A stretch of DNA of 57,073 nucleotides from a virus, in the IMG/VR virus record IMGVR_UViG_3300042563_000777, positions 1-57,073 of that record. One strand, 5' to 3'. A model generated the notes under the pieces. The model had not been told where the DNA came from. It worked only from the letters and a program-made list of their open reading frames with translations, and made no database searches. How positions within the stretch are numbered: position 1 is the stretch's first letter; every line of letters begins with the position of its first letter. The translations under genes and the position numbers were made by a program. This document shows positions 22,785 through 29,512 of the stretch, one piece after another.

Positions 22785-22974
22785 AGTCTATCAGGAAACC
22801 ACACAGTGGACAGACAGCAACGGCGCCAACCACATCTACGTCTTCAATGAACGAGTCAGCGGTCGTAGTGCCACAGCCATTGCCTACATACCAGCGGGTA
22901 CAGATCAGGTAAAGAAGTTCCGAACACCGCTCAAGCTGGATCTCAAAGGGCGCACCTTCAAAGAGTTGACTTGA
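22765..22974 (+). CDS. Small phage protein of unknown function
   Basis: 69 aa, starts MTSKSIKVYQETTQWTDSNG; beta-rich. Third gene of the operon. Its end contains the -35 box of the next promoter. Confidence 0.5.
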   Translation: MTSKSIKVYQETTQWTDSNGANHIYVFNERVSGRSATAIAYIPAGTDQVKKFRTPLKLDLKGRTFKELT

Positions 22975-22994
22975 TAAATAATTGACTGTATAAT
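22966..22994 (+). promoter_or_regulatory. Sigma-70 promoter of the secreted protein gene
   Basis: TTGACT (22966-22971), 17 nt, TATAAT (22989-22994). ATG follows after 6 nt, so the mRNA is probably leaderless. Confidence 0.8.
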
Positions 22995-23000
22995 AGAACT

Positions 23001-23288
23001 ATGAAACGAATCCTTACTTCAATCGCACTGATCGCATCCTTGGGCACTGCACAGGCAGCTGGTCCAGAGGATGTCTTGCTGGGTATCATCCTAGGCGGAT
23101 TCATAGGCAATTCAATGGCTAAACAACAGCCTGTTCAGCCTCCTGTAATCGTTCAACAACCTCCTGTGATCTACCAACCACAACCGCAGATCATCTACCA
23201 ACCCTTGCCCCCACAGCCGGTATGCTACCATACTCCGGTCTATAACGGCTATGGTCAGTTCTTTGGCTGGCGCACTCACTGTAGATAA
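23001..23288 (+). CDS. Secreted proline-rich protein
   Basis: 95 aa. A clear signal peptide: MKR, then a hydrophobic stretch (ILTSIALIASLGTA) and an AQA-AG cleavage site near residue 20. A glycine-rich segment (GIILGGFIGN) is followed by Pro/Gln/Tyr-rich repeats (QPPVIVQQPP, YQPQPQIIYQP). It should reach the periplasm or outer membrane of the infected host. It resembles small host envelope proteins, so it may have been acquired. Possible roles are superinfection exclusion or envelope change, both guesses. Confidence 0.7.
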   Translation: MKRILTSIALIASLGTAQAAGPEDVLLGIILGGFIGNSMAKQQPVQPPVIVQQPPVIYQPQPQIIYQPLPPQPVCYHTPVYNGYGQFFGWRTHCR

Positions 23289-23294
23289 AGATTC

Positions 23295-23369
23295 CTGGCC
23301 ATAGTTCAATGGACAGAACATCTGCCTTCTAAGCAGTCAATCCAGGTTCGATTCCTGGTGGCCGGACCA
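23295..23369 (+). tRNA. tRNA-Arg (anticodon TCT)
   Basis: 75 nt with encoded CCA. Acceptor CTGGCCA pairs with TGGCCGG (one G-T), D arm GTTC/GAAC, anticodon stem CTGC/GCAG with loop CTTCTAA, T arm CCAGG-TTCGATT-CCTGG. Reads AGA codons, which the AT-rich minus-strand genes use. Position 27-43 is a mismatch. Followed by a strong terminator. Confidence 0.95.
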
Positions 23370-23372
23370 AAT

Positions 23373-23400
23373 AACCCTGCACTTGACAGGGTTTCTTTTT
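23373..23400 (+). terminator. Terminator of the tRNA with the next -35 inside
   Basis: AACCCTG (23373-23379) and CAGGGTT (23387-23393) form a perfect 7-bp stem followed by TCTTTTT. The next -35 TTGACA spans loop and 3' arm. Confidence 0.85.
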
Positions 23401-23411
23401 GATGTTATAAT
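23383..23411 (+). promoter_or_regulatory. Sigma-70 promoter inside a terminator
   Basis: TTGACA (23383-23388), 17 nt containing the T-run, TATAAT (23406-23411). Confidence 0.9.
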
Positions 23412-23437
23412 ACATACATCGCAACAAGGAGCACACA

Positions 23438-23755
23438 ATGGCTAAACTCTTAATCAGCACACAGTACCAAGAGAACTACGGCGCCCACGATTGGGACGGT
23501 GAAGGAGAGTGCCCACAGTACTGGAAGTTCAAGGGCGGTTCTGATTATGTGATCAAGAAGTTCAAAGGTGGCATGGCTGATGCTACTATGGCAGTGATGG
23601 CCTTGCGTAGCCAGATCGAATGCGACAACGATCACTTCCGCGAGCACATCGTAGACTTCCGCATCGTAGCCGATAACTACCTTACAGAGTTTGAGCAGAG
23701 CCAGTTGGACTACGAAGGTTCCATCCGTTACCCAGCAAAAGAGTTGGTTTGGTAA
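23438..23755 (+). CDS. Conserved phage protein of unknown function
   Basis: 105 aa. LISTQYQENYGAHDWDGEGE and CPQYWKFKGGSDYVI are a recognisable pattern in many phages; function unknown. AAGGAG site upstream. Single gene with its own promoter. Confidence 0.65.
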   Translation: MAKLLISTQYQENYGAHDWDGEGECPQYWKFKGGSDYVIKKFKGGMADATMAVMALRSQIECDNDHFREHIVDFRIVADNYLTEFEQSQLDYEGSIRYPAKELVW

Positions 23756-23767
23756 AGACCTTAGTGG

Positions 23768-23796
23768 TTGACAGGGCTTTGAATTCCTGTTACAAT
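23768..23796 (+). promoter_or_regulatory. Sigma-70 promoter
   Basis: TTGACA (23768-23773), 17 nt, TACAAT (23791-23796). Confidence 0.8.
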
Positions 23797-23822
23797 ACAC
23801 ACATAGACACTAAGGAGCAAAG

Positions 23823-24047
23823 ATGATTAGAGAACACATCGAGATGGACACACGACACGGTGGTCCTTATGATCGCGGCATGGCAGACAGCTATTACCGC
23901 AGGGACTACAATCCCCACTACTACCTAGGTGACACCAAAGCCTCAGGGCGTGTCACTCTCAAGGACATGACACCCAACGAGATCGTGGCCTACACCGCAG
24001 GCTTCAACGACAACGAAGAACATGGCGACTATAAGGAGTGGATCTAA
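23823..24047 (+). CDS. Small phage protein of unknown function
   Basis: 74 aa, Tyr/Asp/His-rich: MIREHIEMDTRHGGPYDRGM. The pattern RHGGPYDRGMADSYY is common to phage genes of unknown role. Confidence 0.6.
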   Translation: MIREHIEMDTRHGGPYDRGMADSYYRRDYNPHYYLGDTKASGRVTLKDMTPNEIVAYTAGFNDNEEHGDYKEWI

Positions 24048-24130
24048 TGCAAGCAATGATCAACCTAGCCATAGTACTCTTGCCCGTGATCGTCATGGGC
24101 TTGGCAATCGTCATCATGGGAGAATTTTAA
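24047..24130 (+). CDS. 27-aa single-TM microprotein
   Basis: MQAMINLAIVLLPVIVMGLA, then a short polar end. It consists almost only of one hydrophobic helix. ATAAGGAG lies upstream, and it overlaps both neighbours by 1 nt (TAATG at each side). Perhaps a membrane-acting peptide. Confidence 0.55.
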   Translation: MQAMINLAIVLLPVIVMGLAIVIMGEF

Positions 24131-24339
24131 TGAACGCACACGATACCAACAACCTCATGTTCTTGTTGAACATGCCTACTCGTCAGCTGGCACAATGGTA
24201 CATAGAAGTATCGGAAGACGACCGCCTGTACGCAGAAGAACTGCTGGCGCAGGCACACCTGTTGACCATCGACACTGCTGTGGCTAAATTGCCACAGTTC
24301 AAAGAAGCTAACAAAGTTCTTGACAAGTTCAGACTTTGA
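24130..24339 (+). CDS. Small phage protein of unknown function
   Basis: 69 aa, helical, starts MNAHDTNNLMFLLNMPTRQL. Coupled to the microprotein by TAATG. Its end contains the next -35. Confidence 0.6.
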   Translation: MNAHDTNNLMFLLNMPTRQLAQWYIEVSEDDRLYAEELLAQAHLLTIDTAVAKLPQFKEANKVLDKFRL

Positions 24340-24348
24340 AGTTATAAT
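24320..24348 (+). promoter_or_regulatory. Sigma-70 promoter
   Basis: TTGACA (24320-24325), 17 nt, TATAAT (24343-24348), with the -35 inside the coding end of the upstream gene. Confidence 0.85.
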
Positions 24349-24379
24349 ACATACACACTAACACAAAAGGGAGCGACAA

Positions 24380-24769
24380 ATGGCTAAATCTAAAGTAAAC
24401 TACGACAACTTCGCACAGTTTGACATGAACGAAGCTTGTGACCACTTTGACGTAGACAGCAGAGCACAGTGGAACAAGATCGGCAAGTTCATCATAGCAG
24501 ATGGACAAGACTATCACCAAGTGATGGAAGAACACTTTGACTTTGAAGACACAGCAGACGGCGAGTACGCTGCCTTTGAAGCAGGTGTCAAATATGCACT
24601 AACCAAGATGAACATGGCACTAGAGGCCGCAGGTGTAGACATCCAAGTATGCGAGACAGACCTGGTAGAGAGCATGGGTTTTGTTATGGTACGTTGCGAT
24701 GACGAGCCAGAAGACTTCGTTAAGCGAGCCCTTAAGAAGCCCGTTATGATGGTGGACAGCTGGGTCTAA
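24380..24769 (+). CDS. Acidic phage protein of unknown function
   Basis: 129 aa, starts MAKSKVNYDNFAQFDMNEAC; rich in Asp/Glu and aromatic residues. No known domain. Followed by copy 2 of the structured RNA element and a terminator. Confidence 0.6.
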   Translation: MAKSKVNYDNFAQFDMNEACDHFDVDSRAQWNKIGKFIIADGQDYHQVMEEHFDFEDTADGEYAAFEAGVKYALTKMNMALEAAGVDIQVCETDLVESMGFVMVRCDDEPEDFVKRALKKPVMMVDSWV

Positions 24770-24775
24770 AGAGTT

Positions 24776-24848
24776 GCCAAAGAGTCAGCCTACCACTAGG
24801 CCCTGCAACACGCCTGGGCACTTCGTAGGTTGACACTGAGGCTTTTTT
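24776..24848 (+). terminator. Terminator built on RNA element copy 2
   Basis: GCC (24776-24778) and GGC (24840-24842) can close the element's stem, followed by TTTTTT (24843-24848). It ends the gene at 24769 and contains the -35 of the next promoter. Confidence 0.55.
24784..24834 (+). ncRNA. Two-copy structured RNA element, copy 2
   Basis: GTCAGCCTAC (24784-24793) pairs with GTAGGTTGAC (24825-24834, one wobble). The 31-nt interior matches copy 1 at 28 of 31 positions; two of the three differences are a paired A-T to G-C change (GCCC/GGGC here, ACCC/GGGT there), and the loop TGCAACACGCCT is identical. GGC and TTTTTT follow, so here it also looks like part of a terminator. Confidence 0.7.
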
Positions 24849-24858
24849 ATGTTACAAT
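24830..24858 (+). promoter_or_regulatory. Sigma-70 promoter inside a terminator
   Basis: TTGACA (24830-24835), 17 nt with six T, TACAAT (24853-24858). Confidence 0.85.
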
Positions 24859-24884
24859 ACATACTTAAACAACAAGGAAGCACT

Positions 24885-25019
24885 ATGCAAGCAAAAACAG
24901 TTCCATCAAGCACTGGCGGTGTTATTACCTACACCAAGACTGGTCTGATCCACACCGCAGGCAAAGCCTACTCGGGCAAGATCGCCCAGCAAGAAGCCAA
25001 ACAAACCAAAGGAAAATGA
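24885..25019 (+). CDS. 44-aa phage peptide
   Basis: Starts MQAKTVPSSTGGVITYTKTG and ends Lys-rich. AAGGAAG site 5 nt upstream and its own promoter; 1 nt from the next gene. Unknown role. Confidence 0.55.
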   Translation: MQAKTVPSSTGGVITYTKTGLIHTAGKAYSGKIAQQEAKQTKGK

Positions 25020-25020
25020 A

Positions 25021-25239
25021 ATGACTCCAAAACAAACCGCACTGCTCAACATGGGCAAACTCCTGGGCATTGCCCTAGTAGCAGGCTTCGCAGTCAACGT
25101 GGCATTCACCTACTTCACAGTGGCACAGATTGGCGTAGGCTTCTGTGTAGGTATGATAGTCTACCTGTGCAAGATGGTCTACGACATCGAATTGGCCAAA
25201 GCAGAGCACCTGGAAAGCCTGAACAAGTTGAACAAGTAA
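25021..25239 (+). CDS. Small membrane protein, two TM helices
   Basis: 72 aa. Hydrophobic stretches LLGIALVAGFAVNVAFTYFTV and IGVGFCVGMIVYLCKMVY, then a charged tail. Unknown role. Confidence 0.6.
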   Translation: MTPKQTALLNMGKLLGIALVAGFAVNVAFTYFTVAQIGVGFCVGMIVYLCKMVYDIELAKAEHLESLNKLNK

Positions 25240-25253
25240 ACAAGGAGCACACC

Positions 25254-25454
25254 ATGCAAGCCATCGCCGCTTTCATCACTGCCGTTGCAGTTCTAGTTGC
25301 CTTCAGTTTGATCATGGCACTGCCCACAATGTGGCTGTGGGACTGGTTGATGCCCGAACTGTTTGGGTTGAAGACCATCACTCTGTTCCAAGCATGGGGA
25401 TTGAACTTCCTCTGCGGCCTGTTGTTTAAAAGCCACACAAATAACAGCAAATAA
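25254..25454 (+). CDS. Small membrane protein with WLWDWLMP motif
   Basis: 66 aa. N-terminal TM (IAAFITAVAVLVAFSLIMAL) then MWLWDWLMPELFGLKTIT and a second hydrophobic part. This motif recurs in small phage and bacterial membrane proteins of unknown function. Start chosen by AAGGAGC; the upstream in-frame ATG lies in the previous gene. Confidence 0.6.
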   Translation: MQAIAAFITAVAVLVAFSLIMALPTMWLWDWLMPELFGLKTITLFQAWGLNFLCGLLFKSHTNNSK

Positions 25455-25457
25455 CAG

Positions 25458-25486
25458 TTGACAAGTTGGTAAAACCTTGTTATAAT
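25458..25486 (+). promoter_or_regulatory. Sigma-70 promoter
   Basis: TTGACA (25458-25463), 17 nt with GGTAAAACCTTG, TATAAT (25481-25486). Confidence 0.9.
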
Positions 25487-25519
25487 ACATACATCAACAA
25501 CGCACTAAGGAGCTTTTAA

Positions 25520-25870
25520 ATGAACGCTAAAGACTTTAACCTGGACGCCGTGCAAGACGCAACCAACGAAGCCGCACTGGCTGCTCGCTCAGCTGTTAAG
25601 CAGGCCTATGCCGCACTGGGCGGTGACCGTGGCGCTTGTGGCTTTGCTTGGGTCAATGTGTGGGGTGTACGCTCCAACAGCAAGTTGGGCAAGGCCCTGC
25701 AAGCCGCTGGCTTCCGCAAAGACTACACAGGTTCGCTCCAGCTGTGGAATCCAGGCAAGGCGGCTGCTCAGAGCTTGGACATCCTGGAAGCGGGTGCCTA
25801 TGCATACGCAGAGGTGCTCAAGGCTAAGTTGGGCTTGGACAAGGTCTACGCTGGTTCAAGAATGGACTAA
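25520..25870 (+). CDS. Conserved phage protein of unknown function
   Basis: 116 aa, Ala-rich: AALAARSAVKQAYAALGGDR, CGFAWVNVWGVRSNSKLGKA, then LQLWNPG. The pattern is common in phages without assigned role. AAGGAG site upstream. Confidence 0.65.
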   Translation: MNAKDFNLDAVQDATNEAALAARSAVKQAYAALGGDRGACGFAWVNVWGVRSNSKLGKALQAAGFRKDYTGSLQLWNPGKAAAQSLDILEAGAYAYAEVLKAKLGLDKVYAGSRMD

Positions 25871-25877
25871 TTAGTCA

Positions 25878-25906
25878 TTGACGGGGAAGCAATTCCCTGC
25901 TATAAT
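25878..25906 (+). promoter_or_regulatory. Sigma-70 promoter with hairpin in the spacer
   Basis: TTGACG (25878-25883), 17 nt, TATAAT (25901-25906). The spacer contains GGGAA-GCAA-TTCCC. Confidence 0.8.
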
Positions 25907-25932
25907 ACAATCTTTAACACTAAGGAAACAAC

Positions 25933-26805
25933 ATGGCAGCAACTAAAGCAAAAGCCCCCAGCAAGGGCACTACAGTACTGGAATTCGATACGGACGCTAT
26001 CAAGAAGCGCGAGAACGAAGTGGCTAAGGAAACAGACGCAGAGATCCTGGCACGACTGGGCGAGCGCTTTGAGATTCTGGACGAGATGACCAAGGCTGTG
26101 AAGTCAGGTGATGTCCGTGCTATGATTGTATCGGGTCCCCCGGGTGTTGGCAAGAGCTTTGGAGTTGAGAAGGTTTTGCAAAAGGACGGCCTGTTTGATA
26201 CATTGGCTGAGAAGAAACCCAAGTTTGAGATTGTCAAAGGTGCTATGAGTGCCTTGGGACTGTACGCTAAACTGTATGAGTTCTCTGACGCTAAGAACGT
26301 GGTTGTGTTCGATGACTGCGACAGTATCCTTATGGAAGACCTCAGCTTGAACATCCTCAAGGGTGCCTTGGACTCCAGTGAGCGCCGTTTCATTGCTTGG
26401 AACACAGACAGCAGGCTCCTGCGCTCCGAAGGTATCCCAGATCGCTTTGAGTTCAAAGGTGCGGCTATCTTTATCACCAACATCAAGTTTGAGCACGTTA
26501 AGAGCAAGCGACTGAGAGATCACTTAGATGCATTGGAAAGCCGTTGCCACTACATTGACCTGCAGATGGACACCGACAGAGAGAAGATCTTGCGTATCAA
26601 GCAGGTTGTGAACGATGCAGGCATGCTGGACCGCTTTGAGTTCAGTCAGATCCAAAAGGACGAGATTGTCAATTTTGTGGAGACCAACCAGGACAAACTC
26701 AGAGAGCTAAGCCTGCGTATGGTCTTGAAGCTGGCAGACCTGCGCAAGGGCTTTCCAAAGAACTGGCAGGCAATGGCCAAGACTACCTGTATGAAGCGAG
26801 CATGA
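25933..26805 (+). CDS. AAA-family ATPase
   Basis: 290 aa. Walker A GPPGVGKS (residues 68-75), Walker B VVVFDDCDS near residue 120, sensor 1 FITN near 180, and Arg residues after it (SKRLRDHL). It should hydrolyse ATP to remodel a protein or nucleic-acid complex. The N-terminus (1-60) is charged and helical. It is the largest gene of the plus-strand block and heads an operon with a membrane protein and a zinc-binding protein. Partner unknown. Confidence 0.8.
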   Translation: MAATKAKAPSKGTTVLEFDTDAIKKRENEVAKETDAEILARLGERFEILDEMTKAVKSGDVRAMIVSGPPGVGKSFGVEKVLQKDGLFDTLAEKKPKFEIVKGAMSALGLYAKLYEFSDAKNVVVFDDCDSILMEDLSLNILKGALDSSERRFIAWNTDSRLLRSEGIPDRFEFKGAAIFITNIKFEHVKSKRLRDHLDALESRCHYIDLQMDTDREKILRIKQVVNDAGMLDRFEFSQIQKDEIVNFVETNQDKLRELSLRMVLKLADLRKGFPKNWQAMAKTTCMKRA

Positions 26806-27032
26806 CCCGAGTAATCATATACGCACTAGTGGGCACAGTACTCAGTGCCGCTGGTATAGACTTCTACAGTGAATGGTTCTGGTGTATGCTGGCGCTGTTC
26901 ATCTGTAGTGATTACCTCGGCCGTAGGGCGGGCTTTGAACTGGGTGTGGTGCAGGGTATTGCTGCCTACAGTCACGCTAACGAACAGCAACGAGCAGACC
27001 TAGATAAGATAGTAAAAGACAACAATGACTAA
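26802..27032 (+). CDS. Small membrane protein
   Basis: 76 aa. Two hydrophobic stretches (VIIYALVGTVLSAAGI, FWCMLALFICSDYLG), then a charged end. ATGA overlap with the ATPase. Unknown role. Confidence 0.55.
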   Translation: MTRVIIYALVGTVLSAAGIDFYSEWFWCMLALFICSDYLGRRAGFELGVVQGIAAYSHANEQQRADLDKIVKDNND

Positions 27033-27321
27033 CACTACACAACACACATGCCAGTACATTGGCGCACACGCTCACACACCTACATGTACACACGCCGCAC
27101 TAGAGGGCCGTAGCTACTGTGCTGAGCACTATACGCTAGTGTACAAGCAGGGTACTAAGCGGGCTACACGCCACAAAGAACTACGGGTCGTGGACAAGGT
27201 TCGTGTAGTAGAGAGTCTCATGAACGAAGCCATTGCTGAGTTAGAAGCAGAGGGCTTTGACTGCTACGGTGATTCGGAGTTGGGCTTGCTGGCTGATGAG
27301 GACCAGGTGGTCCAGGCCTGA
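27025..27321 (+). CDS. Small Cys/His protein, probably zinc-binding
   Basis: 98 aa. C9, then C21, C34 and H37 in the pattern CQYIG, TCTH, GRSYCAEHY suggest a small zinc site; the rest is helical and charged. The pattern GRSYC-x-x-H-x-x-x-VY is frequent in phages. Last gene of the block. Confidence 0.6.
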   Translation: MTNTTQHTCQYIGAHAHTPTCTHAALEGRSYCAEHYTLVYKQGTKRATRHKELRVVDKVRVVESLMNEAIAELEAEGFDCYGDSELGLLADEDQVVQA

Positions 27322-27460
27322 GGGGGTGGCCGGCCATGGTGGGGTGGTCAGGTAGTGCTTGCACATGTTAGCAAGCACTAACTTGCAAGCATGCCAAAAG
27401 TTCTCAAAAATTCTCTCAAAAAATCTCCAAACTTTTCACCCCCAGTGTTAGAGTAGATCA

Positions 27461-27490
27461 CCAGGGGCCGAGATCTCTTCCCCCTTTTTT
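27461..27490 (+). terminator. Rho-independent terminator
   Basis: AGGGG and CCCCC arms around CCGAGATCTCTT, then TTTTTT. Likely end of the ATPase operon. Confidence 0.6.
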
Positions 27491-27592
27491 AACTGCGCGG
27501 CAAAAATTTGAGCCGCTAAAACTTTCGGTACCCACGCTGTTCGGATTTTGAAAATTTTTTGCGCTAATTTTTTCCTCTATATATAGAAATTC

Positions 27593-27621
27593 TTGACTTA
27601 TAGCATAAGTACGTATATAAT
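27593..27621 (+). promoter_or_regulatory. Sigma-70 promoter
   Basis: TTGACT (27593-27598), 17 nt, TATAAT (27616-27621). Confidence 0.75.
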
Positions 27622-27641
27622 TATTTTAAACTCGCACACTC

Positions 27642-28079
27642 ATGCTACACTGTATAACCACCCTCACTGACCCACTTTGCGCCATAGTCAAGGACGATCC
27701 CGTGCGTCCCGAAATACCCATTGAATTCAGAGTAAGTGAACGCAGTAATATATTTGTACTGTTAGATCTCTATGGTAAGCCCATGGCTGCTGTATGTGCT
27801 GTTTACAAAGATTCAGTTCCCAAAAACACACTGGAACTAACACATCCCAACATGATGACTCCACACATAGCAGTGTTCTATACCATATGGAGCTACAGTG
27901 CTGGTTCTGGGAGGCAGTTGATTCTACAGACTCGTGATCATCTACGAGTTGTGCAACCCACTCTAACACAGTTTGTCACTCTATCACCACCCACTGACAT
28001 GGCTCGTGTGTTTCACCTACGCAATGGTGCTGGCGTGCTGTCAGTCAATGCGGACACTGTCAATTACATCTATAACTAA
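27642..28079 (+). CDS. Conserved phage protein of unknown function
   Basis: 145 aa. IPIEFRVSERSNIFVLLD, AVFYTIWSYSAGSGRQLI, FVTLSPPTDMARVFHLRNGA: strands and helices in an order reminiscent of GNAT acetyltransferases, but without a clear acetyl-CoA loop. I recall such proteins from T4-like aquatic phages, function unknown. No obvious RBS. Confidence 0.6.
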   Translation: MLHCITTLTDPLCAIVKDDPVRPEIPIEFRVSERSNIFVLLDLYGKPMAAVCAVYKDSVPKNTLELTHPNMMTPHIAVFYTIWSYSAGSGRQLILQTRDHLRVVQPTLTQFVTLSPPTDMARVFHLRNGAGVLSVNADTVNYIYN

Positions 28080-28091
28080 CAAGTATAACTT

Positions 28092-28655
28092 ATGACTAAA
28101 AATACCTTTTATCTAGACATGGACGGAGTCGTAGCTGATTGGGAATCAGCTGCTTCTAGCTTTTTAGGTCGACCAATGCGCAATCCCGATTCACTCACAC
28201 ACTATCGCAACACTGTGGAAGAATGGGAACTGATCAAGACTCAAACACGTTTTTACCGTGATCTACCACTTATGCCCAGGGTGGGCGAGCTTGTACATCT
28301 AGCACGTCAATATAGAGACATCTTGGGTTGGAATTTGCTGTTTCTCACTGCTGTGCCCGCCAAAGATGATGTACACTGGGCATTCTATGACAAGGTGTTA
28401 TGGGCACAACTACATTTTCCCGACGTACCCGTACACTTTGGACCGCATTCGTGGGACAAGCATAAACACTGCACAGTGGGGGATATATTAGTAGATGATC
28501 GTCCGGACAATTGTTCACAGTGGCTTGAAGCAGGCGGACTGTCGTTTAAGGTCAACGGTAATGATCTGGGCAGTGTACTGGATTTGATCTCGACAGATTT
28601 AAGGACTCGTGTGGCACGTAAGAATCTACGTGACGTTGTTCTGGATCTAGTGTGA
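28092..28655 (+). CDS. HAD-family 5'(3')-deoxyribonucleotidase-like protein
   Basis: 187 aa. DMDGVVADW (residues 9-17) holds the nucleophile Asp and the acid/base Asp of the HAD fold; FLTAVP (about residue 95) and ILVDDRPDNC (about 136) are the later HAD motifs. NT5C-type enzymes dephosphorylate dNMPs and could adjust nucleotide pools during infection. Length is typical. It follows the 145-aa gene by 12 nt. Confidence 0.75.
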   Translation: MTKNTFYLDMDGVVADWESAASSFLGRPMRNPDSLTHYRNTVEEWELIKTQTRFYRDLPLMPRVGELVHLARQYRDILGWNLLFLTAVPAKDDVHWAFYDKVLWAQLHFPDVPVHFGPHSWDKHKHCTVGDILVDDRPDNCSQWLEAGGLSFKVNGNDLGSVLDLISTDLRTRVARKNLRDVVLDLV

Positions 28656-28687
28656 TTAAGTGGGTAGATAAAGGTGTATAAAAATCT

Positions 28688-28718
28688 CTTTTTTACCGCT
28701 TCGCGCTTCGCGCTGCTG
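28688..28718 (+). repeat. GC-rich CGCTTCG repeat upstream of a GT gene
   Basis: CGCTTCGCGCTTCGCGCTGC, two tandem copies of CGCTTCG that also form a GCGC-TTC-GCGC hairpin, after TTTTTT. Possibly a minus-strand terminator or a leader element. Confidence 0.4.
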
Positions 28719-28735
28719 GGTTGGGCTCTTGACCG

Positions 28736-29512
28736 ATGAAGGTGGCCATATTAGTCAGCGGTGAACCTAGGTTCTGCAGGGAATTGACAGTGTTTCAATC
28801 TAGGCTTGTGGGCTTTGATTCTGCTGATTGGTTTGTGTCCGTTTGGTCACGCAGCCAAAGTCGCAGTGACTATTGGCGCAGTCAGGGCAGTGAGTTGGTG
28901 GCACCCGGGTGGCTCAATCCCACAGTGGAGTGGGCTCAGGAACGTATTCAGCTGAATCTACAGGGTGGGCATCGTTTGGCTCACTTAGAACTAGTGGATC
29001 AAAGTCAGCTGGCATTCCCTCACAGTGGTCGTGATGACGGTGTTACCAACGTGGCCAACGGGTGGAAAATGTTCTGGGGTAACTGGCGCACAGATCAAAT
29101 GCGTCAAGCACACGAACACAGCACCGGACAACCCTATGACCTAGTACTGAAGATACGTCCCGATCTAATGCTACACAATACCTTGGATCTAGCTCGCTGT
29201 GCTGAAATCCTAGGGCATGATGATCGTGCAGTGATCATGCCCGATAATACTCGTGCGGGCTATGGACATGCAGTCAGTGATCTTATGGCTGTGGGACGGG
29301 GTGCTGCCATGAGTTGTTATGCTGACTGTTTACATTCGATTGAACAGTATATAGCACAGGGTAAAATATTTCATCCCGAGACCATACTGGGAGATTATTT
29401 GAAATCTCAGCAGATGGGAATACGCACTGCCGGATTCCGCATTGACATTAGACAGTTGGGTCAACGGATAAGTGAAACAGAATATATTAGCGATTTCGGA
29501 AGTTGGGCATGA
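28736..29512 (+). CDS. Glycosyltransferase-like protein (MRVA-GEPRF family, copy 1)
   Basis: 258 aa. Begins MKVAILVSGEPRFCREL; the middle has YDLVLKIRPDLMLHN, and later VSDLMAVG and HPETILG. This order (N-terminal strand, RPD acidic motif, DLMA/DQFA) recurs in capsule-type glycosyltransferases of unknown specificity. Two paralogs follow: 29509-30276 directly downstream and 32761-33507 on the other strand. No RBS is obvious. Confidence 0.55.
   Translation: MKVAILVSGEPRFCRELTVFQSRLVGFDSADWFVSVWSRSQSRSDYWRSQGSELVAPGWLNPTVEWAQERIQLNLQGGHRLAHLELVDQSQLAFPHSGRDDGVTNVANGWKMFWGNWRTDQMRQAHEHSTGQPYDLVLKIRPDLMLHNTLDLARCAEILGHDDRAVIMPDNTRAGYGHAVSDLMAVGRGAAMSCYADCLHSIEQYIAQGKIFHPETILGDYLKSQQMGIRTAGFRIDIRQLGQRISETEYISDFGSWA

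Larger units (their letters stand above)
27322..27641. promoter_or_regulatory. 320-nt intergenic region
   Basis: No gene seen. Holds a perfect hairpin AGTGCTTGC/GCAAGCACT (about 27354-27379), an A/T- and C-rich stretch, a terminator at about 27461 and the promoter at 27593. It separates the GC-richer small-gene block from the next genes. Confidence 0.5.

Noticed and set aside
24811-24820. ZTP riboswitch resemblance (CGCCTGGGCA)
   Set aside because: Only the 3' conserved string is shared, copy 1 has a changed base in it, and the rest of the ZTP fold is absent.
25920-26507. 195-codon minus-strand ORF
   Set aside because: Antisense of the AAA ATPase, which has Walker motifs.
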